DNA of 64,000 bases, from positions 434,001 through 498,000 of the forward strand of contig CAWUCO010000268.1 of the NCBI GenBank assembly GCA_963920705.1, in the 5' to 3' direction. A program made the translations under genes and the position numbers. Below the pieces are notes generated by a model, which saw nothing but the letters and a program-made list of their open reading frames with translations, was not told the DNA's origin and searched no databases. The stretch comes from Odiellus spinosus. Lineage: Eukaryota; Arthropoda; Arachnida; Opiliones; Phalangiidae. Of the stretch, positions 12,350 to 23,199 are shown one piece after another. How positions within the stretch are numbered: the first letter of the stretch is position 1; every line of letters begins with the position of its first letter.

Positions 12350-13522
12350 ATAAATTTGGTTAAAATTAAGCAAAAACACTTAAAAATCCAAGATTATTGG
12401 ATTCAAATGGACACAAAACTTTTGATTTTTAAGCAATTTAGACAAAATTAAGACTACTCGAAAGAGCAAATATTGGTCTATCTAAAAAACAAGAGTTTTG
12501 GAAAATCCGTTGAAAAACATGGAAAATATAGCCAATTCAAAAAACATCTAATATCAAAAAGCGAATTTTGAAAATCTGAAATTTGACTATTTTGATATTC
12601 TATGATTTCTTGAATTGGCCATATTTTTCTTGTTTTTCAACGGATTTTTGAAAACTCTTATTATTTAGACTGTCCATTAATTGCTCTTTCGAATGACTTT
12701 GGTTTTGTCTAAATTGCAAAATTGTGACAAATATAAAATTGGTTAAAATTAAGCAAAAGCGCTTAAAAATCCAAGATTATTGGATTCAAATGGACACAAA
12801 ACTTTTGATTTTTAAGCGATTTAGACAAAATTAAGACCACTCGAAAGAGCAAATATTGGTCTACATGAAAATCAAGAGATTTGGAAAATCCGTTGAAAAA
12901 CGTGGAAAATATGGACAATTCAAAAAACATCTAATATCAAAAAGCGAATTTTGAAAATCTGAAATTTGACTATTTTGATATTCTATGATTTCTTGAATTG
13001 GCCATATTTTTCTTGTTTTTCAACGGATTTTTGAAAACTCTTATTATTTAGACTGTCCATTAATTGCTCTTTCGAATGACTTTGGTTTTGTCTAAATTGC
13101 AAAATTGTGACAAATATAAATTTGGTTAAAATTAAGCAAAAACACTTAAAAATCCAAGATTATTGGATTCAAATGGACACAAAACTTTTGATTTTTAAGC
13201 AATTTAGACAAAATTAAGACTACTCGAAAGAGCAAATATTGGTCTATCTAAAAAACAAGAGTTTTGGAAAATCCGTTGAAAAACATGGAAAATATAGCCA
13301 ATTCAAAAAACATCTAATATCAAAAAGCGAATTTTGAAAATCTGAAATTTGACTATTTTGATATTCTATGATTTCTTGAATTGGCCATATTTTTCTTGTT
13401 TTTCAACGGATTTTTGAAAACTCTTATTATTTAGACTGTCCATTAATTGCTCTTTCGAATGACTTTGGTTTTGTCTAAATTGCAAAATTGTGACAAATAT
13501 AAAATTGGTTAAAATTAAGCAA
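11991..13522 (-). repeat. Two-monomer higher-order repeat, 766 bp x 2
   Basis: AAGCGCTTAA at 11991 and 12757, and TATAAATTTG at 12349 and 13115, are both 766 apart. Between them the two copies look the same by eye, including CGTGGAAAATATGG and ATAGCCAATTC. The second copy ends by 13511, where the marker is absent. Confidence 0.85.
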
Positions 13523-15500
13523 AAACGCTTAAAAATCCAAGATTATTGGATTAAAATGGACACAAAACTTTTGATTTTTAAGCGATTTAGACAAAATTAA
13601 GACCACTCGAAAGAGCAAATATTGGTCTATCTGAAAATCAAGAGTTTTGGAAAATCCGTTGAAAACATGGAAAATATGGACAATTCAAAAAACATCTAAT
13701 ATCAAAAAGCGAATTTTGAAAATCTGAAATTTGACTATTTTGATATTCTATGATTTCTTGAATTGGCCATATTTTTCTTGTTTTTCAACGGACTTTTGAA
13801 AACTCTTATTATTTAGACTGTCCATTAATTGCTCTTTCGAATGACTTTGGTTTTGTCTATATTGCAAAATTGTGACCAATATAAAATTGGTTAAAATTAA
13901 GCAAAAACGCTTAAAAATCCAAGATTATTGGATTCAAATGCACACAAAACTTTTGATTTTTAAGCGATTTATACAAAATTAAGACCACTCGAAAGAGAAA
14001 ATATTGGTCTATCTAAAAAACAAGAGTTTTGGAAAATCCGTTGAAAAACATGGAAAATATGGACAATTCAAAAAGCATCTAATATCAAAAAGCGAATTTT
14101 GAAAATCTGAAATTTGACTATTTTGATATTCTATGATTTCTTGAATTGGCCATATTTTTCTTGTTTTTCAACGGATTTTTGAAAACTCTTATTTTTTAGA
14201 CTGTCCATTAATTGCTCTTTCGAATGACTTTGGTTTTGTCTAAATTGCAAAATTGTGACAAATATAAAATTGGTTAAAATTAAGCAAAAGCGCTTAAAAA
14301 TCCAAGATTATAGGATTCAAATGGAAACAAAACTTTTGATTTTTAAGCGATTTAGACAAAATTAAGACTACTCGAAAGAGCAAATATTGGTCTATCTAAA
14401 AAACAAGAGTTTTGGAAAATCCGTTGAAAAACATGGAAAATATAGCCAATTCAAAAAACATCTAATATCAAAAAGCGAATTTTGAAAATCTGAAATTTGA
14501 CTATTTTGATATTCTATGATTTCTTGAATTGGCCATATTTTTCTTGTTTTTCAACGGATTTTTGAAAACTCTTATTATTTAGACTGTCCATTAATTGCTC
14601 TTTCGAATGACTTTGGTTTTGTCTAAATTGCAAAATTGTGACAAATATAAAATTGGTTAAAATTAAGCAAAAACGCTTAAAAATCCAAGATTATTGGATT
14701 AAAATGGACACAAAACTTTTGATTTTTAAGCGATTTAGACAAAATTAAGACCACTCGAAAGAGCAAATATTGGTCTATCTGAAAATCAAGAGTTTTGGAA
14801 AATCCGTTGAAAACATGGAAAATATGGACAATTCAAAAAACATCTAATATCAAAAAGCGAATTTTGAAAATCTGAAATTTGACTATTTTGATATTCTATG
14901 ATTTCTTGAATTGGCCATATTTTTCTTGTTTTTCAACGGACTTTTGAAAACTCTTATTATTTAGACTGTCCATTAATTGCTCTTTCGAATGACTTTGGTT
15001 TTGTCTATATTGCAAAATTGTGACCAATATAAAATTGGTTAAAATTAAGCAAAAACGCTTAAAAATCCAAGATTATTGGATTCAAATGCACACAAAACTT
15101 TTGATTTTTAAGCGATTTATACAAAATTAAGACCACTCGAAAGAGAAAATATTGGTCTATCTAAAAAACAAGAGTTTTGGAAAATCCGTTGAAAAACATG
15201 GAAAATATGGACAATTCAAAAAGCATCTAATATCAAAAAGCGAATTTTGAAAATCTGAAATTTGACTATTTTGATATTCTATGATTTCTTGAATTGGCCA
15301 TATTTTTCTTGTTTTTCAACGGATTTTTGAAAACTCTTATTTTTTAGACTGTCCATTAATTGCTCTTTCGAATGACTTTGGTTTTGTCTAAATTGCAAAA
15401 TTGTGACAAATATAAAATTGGTTAAAATTAAGCAAAAGCGCTTAAAAATCCAAGATTATAGGATTCAAATGGAAACAAAACTTTTGATTTTTAAGCGATT
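13205..15500 (-). repeat. Three-monomer higher-order repeat, 1148 bp x 2
   Basis: Four markers recur at a lag of 1148: ATTAAGACTA (13213, 14361), the one-base deletion GAAAACATGG (13661, 14809), ATGCACAC (13938, 15086) and ATTTTTTAGA (14191, 15339). The lag is one short of 3 x 383 because each copy carries that deletion. Outside 13205-15500 the match fails on both sides. Confidence 0.88.
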
Positions 15501-15655
15501 TAGACAAAATTAAGACCACTCGAAAGAGCAAATATTGGTCTATCTGAAAATCAAGAGTTTTGGAAAATCCGTTGAAAAACATGGAAAATATGGACAATTC
15601 AAAAAACATCTAATATCAAAAAGCGAATTTTTAAAATCTGAAATTTGACTATTTT

Positions 15656-15676
15656 GATATTAGATGTTTGTTGAAT
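15656..15676 (-). repeat. Arm-to-arm conversion tract, type 1 (first copy)
   Basis: The connector half next to arm A normally reads CTATGATTTCTTGAATTGG. Here it reads AGATGTTTGTTGAATTGG, one base shorter, matching the B-side half in inverted blocks (AGATGTTTTTTGAATTG). The flanks stay A-side type. Copies at 17961, 20642, 30972 and 32121 share a GCA insertion 70 bases downstream, so they descend from one event. Confidence 0.75.
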
Positions 15677-16930
15677 TGGCCATATTTTTCTTGTTTTTCA
15701 ACGGATTTTTGAAAACTCTTGTTATTTAGACTGTCCAGCATTAATTGCTCTTTCGAATGACTTTGGTTTTGTCTAAATTGCAAAATTGTGACAAATATAA
15801 AATTGGTTAAAATAAAGCAAAAACACTTAAAAATCCAAGATTATTGGATTCAAATGGACACAAAACTTTTGATTTTTAAGCGATTTAGACAAAATTAAGA
15901 CCACTCGAAAGAGCAAATATTGGTCTATCTGAAAATCAAGAGTTTTGGAAAATCCGTTGAGAAACATGGAAAATATGGACAATTCAAAAAACATCTAATA
16001 TCAAAAAGCGAATTTTGAAAATCTGAAATTTGACTATTTTGATATTCTATGATTTCTTGAATTGGCCATATTTTTCTTGTTTTTCAACGGATTTTTGAAA
16101 ACTCTTGTTATTTAGACTGTCCATTAATTGCTCTTTCGAATGACTTTGGTTTTGTCTATATTGCAAAATTGTGACCAATATAAAATTGGTTAAAATTAAG
16201 CAAAAACGCTTAAAAATCCAAGATTATTGGATTCAAATGGACACAAAACTTTTGATTTTTAAGCGATTTATACAAAATTAAGACCACTCGAAAGAGCAAA
16301 TATTGGTCTATCTAAAAAACAAGAGTTTTGGAAAATCCGTTGAAAAACATGGAAAATATGGACAATTCAAAAAGCATCTAATATCAAAAAGCGAATTTTG
16401 AAAATCTGAAATTTGACTATTTTGATATTCTATGATTTCTTGAATTGGCCATATTTTTCTTATTTTTCAACGGATTTTTGAAAACTCTTATTATTTAGAC
16501 TGTCCATTAATTGCTCTTTCGAATGACTTTGGTTTTGTCTAAATTGCAAAATTGTGACCAATATAAAATTGGTTAAAATTAAGCAAAAACGCTTAAAAAT
16601 CCAAGATTATTGGATTCAAATGGACACAAAACTTTTGATTTTTAAGCGATTTAGACAAAATTAAGACCACTCGAAAGAGCAAATATTGGTCTATCTAAAA
16701 AACAAGAGTTTTGGAAAATCCGTTGAAAAACATGGAAAAAATGGACAATTCAAAAAACATCTAATATCAAAAAGCGAATTTTTAAAATCTGAAATTTGAC
16801 TATTTTGATATTGTATGATTTCTTGAATTGGCCATATTTTTCTTGTTTTTCAACGGATTTTTGAAAACTCTTATTATTTAGACTGTCCATTAATTGCTCT
16901 TTCGAATGACTTTGGTTTTGTCTAAATTGC

Positions 16931-17028
16931 AAAATTGTGACAAATATAAAATTTGTTAAAATTAAGCAAAAACGCTTAAAAATCCAAGATTATTGGATTA
17001 AAATGGACACAAAACTTTTGATTTTTAA
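16931..17028. repeat. 98-bp spacer between arms A and B
   Basis: Similarity between the arms fades outside the shared TTTTGTCTAAAT boundary. The roughly 98 bases between the outer arms, which include AATATAAAAT and the GATTATTGGATT region, have no mirror partner of comparable length. In every block of the window this spacer still joins one arm A to one arm B in the same polarity, so arm A-spacer-arm B behaves as the invariant core of the repeat. The connector on the other side is the part that is rearranged. Confidence 0.8.
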
Positions 17029-17030
17029 GC
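16974..17030. repeat. 11-bp inverted repeat flanking the spacer hairpin
   Basis: GCTTAAAAATC (16974-16984) and GATTTTTAAGC (17020-17030) are perfect inverted repeats about 35 bases apart. In many monomers the left copy reads ACTTAAAAATC, which leaves 10 paired bases. The element is not concentric with the 19-base hairpin it encloses. Confidence 0.7.
16981..16999. repeat. Short hairpin in the spacer
   Basis: AATCCAA GATTA TTGGATT is a 7-bp inverted repeat with a 5-base loop, present in nearly every monomer. A minority have TAGGATT (for example near 15465 and 17758), which breaks the last stem pair before the loop. No function can be assigned. Confidence 0.75.
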
Positions 17031-17053
17031 GATTTAGACAAAATTAAGACCAC

Positions 17054-17065
17054 TCGAAAGAGCAA
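17054..17065. repeat. Conserved dodecamer present in both arms
   Basis: TCGAAAGAGCAA in arm B has its exact complement in arm A at 16894-16905 and is nearly invariant through the window. Exceptions include GAGAAAATA around 10935, 11697, 13995 and 15144. It could be a protein-binding site or simply the part of the arms kept alike by exchange; the sequence alone cannot decide. Confidence 0.6.
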
Positions 17066-17097
17066 ATATTGGTCTATCTGAAAATCTAGAGTTTTGG

Positions 17098-17115
17098 AAA
17101 ATCCGTTGAAAAACA
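17098..17115. repeat. Arm-identical 18-mer, switch stretch 1 (B-side copy)
   Basis: AAAATCCGTTGAAAAACA is identical in both arms of most monomers; its mirror copy here is at 17227-17244. All nine (-)-to-(+) orientation switches in the window fall in this stretch or its mirror copy. It also sits in a run of A-tracts spaced about 9-12 bases, which may bend the DNA. Confidence 0.85.
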
Positions 17116-17128
17116 TGGAAAATATGGA

Positions 17129-17136
17129 CAATTCAA
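17129..17136. repeat. Arm-identical octamer, switch stretch 2
   Basis: CAATTCAA (mirror TTGAATTG at 17206-17213) is the block shared by both arms between the diagnostic bases GGAC/GGCC and AAAAAC/GAAATC. Six of the eight (+)-to-(-) switches lie within it. Confidence 0.85.
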
Positions 17137-20100
17137 AAAACATCTAATATCAAAAAGCGAATTTTTAAAATCTGAAATTTGACTATTTTGATATTGTATG
17201 ATTTCTTGAATTGGCCATATTTTTCTTGTTTTTCAACGGATTTTTGAAAACTCTTATTATTTAGACTGTCCATTAATTGCTCTTTCGAATGACTTTGGTT
17301 TTGTCTAAATTGCAAAATTGTGACAAATATAAAATTGGTTAAAATTAAGCAAAAACGCTTAAAAATCCAAGATTATTGGATTAAAATGGACACAAAACTT
17401 TTGATTTTTAAGCGATTTAGACAAAATTAAGACCACTCGAAAGAGCAAATATTGGTCTATCTAAAAAAGAAGAGTTTTGGAAAATCCGTTGAAAAACATG
17501 GAAAATATGGACAATTCAAAAAGCATCTAATATCAAAAAGCGAATTTTGAAAATCTGAAATTTGACTATTTTGATATTGTATGATTTCTTGAATTGGCCA
17601 TATTTTTCTTGTTTTTCAACGGATTTTTGAAAACTCTTATTATTTAGACTGTCCATTAATTGCTCTTTCGAATGACTTTGGTTTTGTCTAAATTGCAAAA
17701 TTGTGACAAATATAAAATTGGTTAAAATTAAGCAAAAGCGCTTAAAAATCCAAGATTATAGGATTCAAATGGAAACAAAACTTTTGATTTTTAAGCGATT
17801 TAGACAAAATTAAGACCACTCGAAAGAGCAAATATTGGTCTATCTGAAAATCAAGAGATTTGGAAAATCCGTTGAAAAACATGGAAAATATGGACAATTC
17901 AAAAAACATCTAATATCAAAAAGCGAATTTTTAAAATCTGAAATTTGACTATTTTGATATTAGATGTTTGTTGAATTGGCCATATTTTTCTTGTTTTTCA
18001 ACGGATTTTTGAAAACTCTTGTTATTTAGACTGTCCAGCATTAATTGCTCTTTCGAATGACTTTGGTTTTGTCTAAATTGCAAAATTGTGACAAATATAA
18101 AATTGGTTAAAATAAAGCAAAAACACTTAAAAATCCAAGATTATTGGATTCAAATGGACACAAAACTTTTGATTTTTAAGCGATTTAGACAAAATTAAGA
18201 CCACTCGAAAGAGCAAATATTGGTCTATCTGAAAATCAAGAGTTTTGGAAAATCCGTTGAGAAACATGGAAAATATGGACAATTCAAAAAACATCTAATA
18301 TCAAAAAGCGAATTTTGAAAATCTGAAATTTGACTATTTTGATATTCTATGATTTCTTGAATTGGCCATATTTTTCTTGTTTTTCAACGGATTTTTGAAA
18401 ACTCTTGTTATTTAGACTGTCCATTAATTGCTCTTTCGAATGACTTTGGTTTTGTCTATATTGCAAAATTGTGACCAATATAAAATTGGTTAAAATTAAG
18501 CAAAAACGCTTAAAAATCCAAGATTATTGGAATCAAATGGACACAAAACTTTTGATTTTTAAGCGATTTATACAAAATTAAGACCACTCGAAAGAGCAAA
18601 TATTGGTCTATCTAAAAAACAAGAGTTTTGGAAAATCCGTTGAAAAACATGGAAAATATGGACAATTCAAAAAGCATCTAATATCAAAAAGCGAATTTTG
18701 AAAATCTGAAATTTGACTATTTTGATATTCTATGATTTCTTGAATTGGCCATATTTTTCTTATTTTTCAACGGATTTTTGAAAACTCTTATTATTTAGAC
18801 TGTCCATTAATTGCTCTTTCGAATGACTTTGGTTTTGTCTAAATTGCAAAATTGTGACCAATATAAAATTGGTTAAAATTAAGCAAAAACGCTTAAAAAT
18901 CCAAGATTATTGGATTCAAATGGACACAAAACTTTTGATTTTTAAGCGATTTAGACAAAATTAAGACCACTCGAAAGAGCAAATATTGGTCTATCTAAAA
19001 AACAAGAGTTTTGGAAAATCCGTTGAAAAACATGGAAAAAATGGACAATTCAAAAAACATCTAATATCAAAAAGCGAATTTTTAAAATCTGAAATTTGAC
19101 TATTTTGATATTGTATGATTTCTTGAATTGGCCATATTTTTCTTGTTTTTCAACGGATTTTTGAAAACTCTTATTATTTAGACTGTCCATTAATTGCTCT
19201 TTCGAATGACTTTGGTTTTGTCTAAATTGCAAAATTGTGACAAATATAAAATTTGTTAAAATTAAGCAAAAACGCTTAAAAATCCAAGATTATTGGATTA
19301 AAATGGACACAAAACTTTTGATTTTTAAGCGATTTAGACAAAATTAAGACCACTCGAAAGAGCAAATATTGGTCTATCTGAAAATCTAGAGTTTTGGAAA
19401 ATCCGTTGAAAAACATGGAAAATATGGACAATTCAAAAAACATCTAATATCAAAAAGCGAATTTTTAAAATCTGAAATTTGACTATTTTGATATTGTATG
19501 ATTTCTTGAATTGGCCATATTTTTCTTGTTTTTCAACGGATTTTTGAAAACTCTTATTATTCAGACTGTCCATTAATTGCTCTTTCGAATGACTTTGGTT
19601 TTGTCTAAATTGCAAAATTGTGACAAATATAAAATTGGTTAAAATTAAGCAAAAACACTTAAAAATCCAAGATTATTGGATTAAAATGGACACAAAACTT
19701 TTGATTTTTAAGCGATTTAGACAAAATTAAGACCACTCGAAAGAGCAAATATTGGTCTATCTGAAAATCAAGAGTTTTGGAAAATCCGTTGAAAAACATG
19801 GAAAATATGGACAATTCAAAAAACATCTAATATCAAAAAGCGAATTTTGAAAATCTGAAATTTGACTATTTTGATATTGTATGATTTCTTGAATTGGCCA
19901 TATTTTTCTTGTTTTTCAACGGATTTTTGAAAACTCTTATTATTTAGACTGTCCATTAATTGCTCTTTCGAATGACTTTGGTTTTGTCTAAATTGCAAAA
20001 TTGTGACAAATATAAAATTGGTTAAAATTAAGCAAAAACGCTTAAAAATCCAAGATTATTGTATTAAAATGGACACAAAACTTTTGATTTTTAAGCGATT

Positions 20101-23100
20101 TAGACAAAATAAGACCACTCGAAAGAGCAAATATTGGTCTATCTAAAAAAGAAGAGTTTTGGAAAATCCGTTGAAAAACATGGAAAATATGGACAATTCA
20201 AAAAGCATCTAATATCAAAAAGCGAATTTTGAAAATCTGAAATTTGACTATTTTGATATTGTATGATTTCTTGAATTGGCCATATTTTTCTTGTTTTTCA
20301 ACGGATTTTTGAAAACTCTTATTATTTAGACTGTCCATTAATTGCTCTTTCGAATGACTTTGGTTTTGTCTAAATTGCAAAATTGTGACAAATATAAAAT
20401 TGGTTAAAATTAAGCAAAAGCGCTTAAAAATCCAAGATTATAGGATTCAAATGGAAACAAAACTTTTGATTTTTAAGCGATTTAGACAAAATTAAGACCA
20501 CTCGAAAGAGCAAATATTGGTCTATCTGAAAATCAAGAGATTTGGAAAATCCGTTGAAAAACATGGAAAATATGGACAATTCAAAAAACATCTAATATCA
20601 AAAAGCGAATTTTTAAAATCTGAAATTTGACTATTTTGATATTAGATGTTTGTTGAATTGGCCATATTTTTCTTGTTTTTCAACGGATTTTTGAAAACTC
20701 TTGTTATTTAGACTGTCCAGCATTAATTGCTCTTTCGAATGACTTTGGTTTTGTCTAAATTGCAAAATTGTGACAAATATAAAATTGGTTAAAATAAAGC
20801 AAAAACACTTAAAAATCCAAGATTATTGGATTCAAATGGACACAAAACTTTTGATTTTTAAGCGATTTAGACAAAATTAAGACCACTCGAAAGAGCAAAT
20901 ATTGGTCTATCTGAAAATCAAGAGTTTTGGAAAATCCGTTGAGAAACATGGAAAATATGGACAATTCAAAAAACATCTAATATCAAAAAGCGAATTTTGA
21001 AAATCTGAAATTTGACTATTTTGATATTCTATGATTTCTTGAATTGGCCATATTTTTCTTGTTTTTCAACGGATTTTTGAAAACTCTTGTTATTTAGACT
21101 GTCCATTAATTGCTCTTTCGAATGACTTTGGTTTTGTCTATATTGCAAAATTGTGACCAATATAAAATTGGTTAAAATTAAGCAAAAACGCTTAAAAATC
21201 CAAGATTATTGGATTCAAATGGACACAAAACTTTTGATTTTTAAGCGATTTATACAAAATTAAGACCACTCGAAAGAGCAAATATTGGTCTATCTAAAAA
21301 ACAAGAGTTTTGGAAAATCCGTTGAAAAACATGGAAAATATGGACAATTCAAAAAGCATCTAATATCAAAAAGCGAATTTTGAAAATCTGAAATTTGACT
21401 ATTTTGATATTCTATGATTTCTTGAATTGGCCATATTTTTCTTATTTTTCAACGGATTTTTGAAAACTCTTATTATTTAGACTGTCCATTAATTGCTCTT
21501 TCGAATGACTTTGGTTTTGTCTAAATTGCAAAATTGTGACCAATATAAAATTGGTTAAAATTAAGCAAAAACGCTTAAAAATCCAAGATTATTGGATTCA
21601 AATGGACACAAAACTTTTGATTTTTAAGCGATTTAGACAAAATTAAGACCACTCGAAAGAGCAAATATTGGTCTATCTAAAAAACAAGAGTTTTGGAAAA
21701 TCCGTTGAAAAACATGGAAAAAATGGACAATTCAAAAAACATCTAATATCAAAAAGCGAATTTTTAAAATCTGAAATTTGACTATTTTGATATTGTATGA
21801 TTTCTTGAATTGGCCATATTTTTCTTGTTTTTCAACGGATTTTTGAAAACTCTTATTATTTAGACTGTCCATTAATTGCTCTTTCGAATGACTTTGGTTT
21901 TGTCTAAATTGCAAAATTGTGACAAATATAAAATTTGTTAAAATTAAGCAAAAACGCTTAAAAATCCAAGATTATTGGATTAAAATGGACACAAAACTTT
22001 TGATTTTTAAGCGATTTAGACAAAATTAAGACCACTCGAAAGAGCAAATATTGGTCTATCTGAAAATCTAGAGTTTTGGAAAATCCGTTGAAAAACATGG
22101 AAAATATGGACAATTCAAAAAACATCTAATATCAAAAAGCGAATTTTTAAAATCTGAAATTTGACTATTTTGATATTGTATGATTTCTTGAATTGGCCAT
22201 ATTTTTCTTGTTTTTCAACGGATTTTTGAAAACTCTTATTATTCAGACTGTCCATTAATTGCTCTTTCGAATGACTTTGGTTTTGTCTAAATTGCAAAAT
22301 TGTGACAAATATAAAATTGGTTAAAATTAAGCAAAAACACTTAAAAATCCAAGATTATTGGATTAAAATGGACACAAAACTTTTGATTTTTAAGCGATTT
22401 AGACAAAATTAAGACCACTCGAAAGAGCAAATATTGGTCTATCTGAAAATCAAGAGTTTTGGAAAATCCGTTGAAAAACATGGAAAATATGGACAATTCA
22501 AAAAACATCTAATATCAAAAAGCGAATTTTGAAAATCTGAAATTTGACTATTTTGATATTGTATGATTTCTTGAATTGGCCATATTTTTCTTGTTTTTCA
22601 ACGGATTTTTGAAAACTCTTATTATTTAGACTGTCCATTAATTGCTCTTTCGAATGACTTTGGTTTTGTCTAAATTGCAAAATTGTGACCAATATAAAAT
22701 TGGTTAAAATTAAGCAAAAACGCTTAAAAATCCAAGATTATTGGATTCAAATGGACACAAAACTTTTGATTTTTAAGCGATTTAGACAAAATTAAGACCA
22801 CTCGAAAGAGCAAATATTGGTCTATCTAAAAAACAAGAGTTTTGGAAAATCCGTTGAAAATCATGGAAAATATGGACAATTCAAAAAGCATCTAATATCA
22901 AAAAGCGAATTTTGAAAATCTGAAATTTGACTATTTTGATATTCTATGATTTCTTGAATTGGCCATATTTTTCTTGTTTTTCAACGGATTTTTGAAAACT
23001 CTTATTATTTAGACTGTCCATTAATTGCTCTTTCGAATGACTTTGGTTTTGTCTAAATTGCAAAATTGTGACAAATATAAAATTGGTTAAAATTAAGCAA

Positions 23101-23199
23101 AAACGCTTAAAAATCCAAGATTATTGGATTAAAATGGACACAAAACTTTTGATTTTTAAGCGATTTAGACAAAATTAAGACCACTCGAAAGAGCAAATA

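Larger units (their letters stand above)
16851..17233 (-). repeat. Representative monomer, 383 bp
   Basis: This copy serves as the reference. On the plus strand it reads, in order: outer arm A (16851-16930), a 98-bp spacer (16931-17028), outer arm B (17029-17111), and a connector holding the dyad centre (17112-17233) that leads into the next arm A at 17234. Arm A contains GACTGTCCATTAATTG and arm B contains CTCGAAAGAGCAAATATTGG. The strand given is the one carrying the recurrent short open frame. Other copies vary mainly at linked two-state sites: AATAAAG..ACAC versus ATTAAG..ACGC, GACAAATAT versus GACCAATAT, CTAAAAAAC versus CTGAAAATC in arm B, and CTATGATTTC versus GTATGATTTC near the centre. 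Confidence 0.95.
17029..17313. repeat. 285-bp imperfect palindrome inside the repeat unit
   Basis: Arm B with its connector half is the reverse complement of the following connector half plus arm A, with 142-bp arms centred at 17171. Matching landmarks are equidistant from the centre: AAAATCCGTTGAAAAACA at 17098-17115 against its complement at 17227-17244, and CAATTCAA at 17129-17136 against TTGAATTG at 17206-17213. A hand alignment of 111 bases gives 19 mismatches, about 83% identity. The unit therefore looks like an ancient inverted dimer of a roughly 190-bp element. All orientation switches in the window happen within this palindrome. Confidence 0.93.
15435..22686 (-). repeat. Six- and seven-monomer higher-order repeat (2300 and 2682 bp)
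   Basis: Copies start at 15435, 17735 and 20417 (the third runs to about 22686). Shared markers: AAGCGCTTAA with TATAGGATTC and GGAAAC; TAGATGTTTGTTG (15661, 17961, 20642); a 3-base insertion in CTGTCCAGCATTAA (15731, 18031, 20713); CTTATTTTTCAACGG; and AAATCTAGAG. The second copy has one extra monomer, around 19.6-20.0 kb, which accounts for the step from 2300 to 2682. Confidence 0.88.

Noticed and set aside
16932..16952. TATA-like AATATAAAAT in each spacer as a promoter
   Set aside because: In DNA of about 74% A+T such matches are expected by chance, and no initiator or downstream gene accompanies it.
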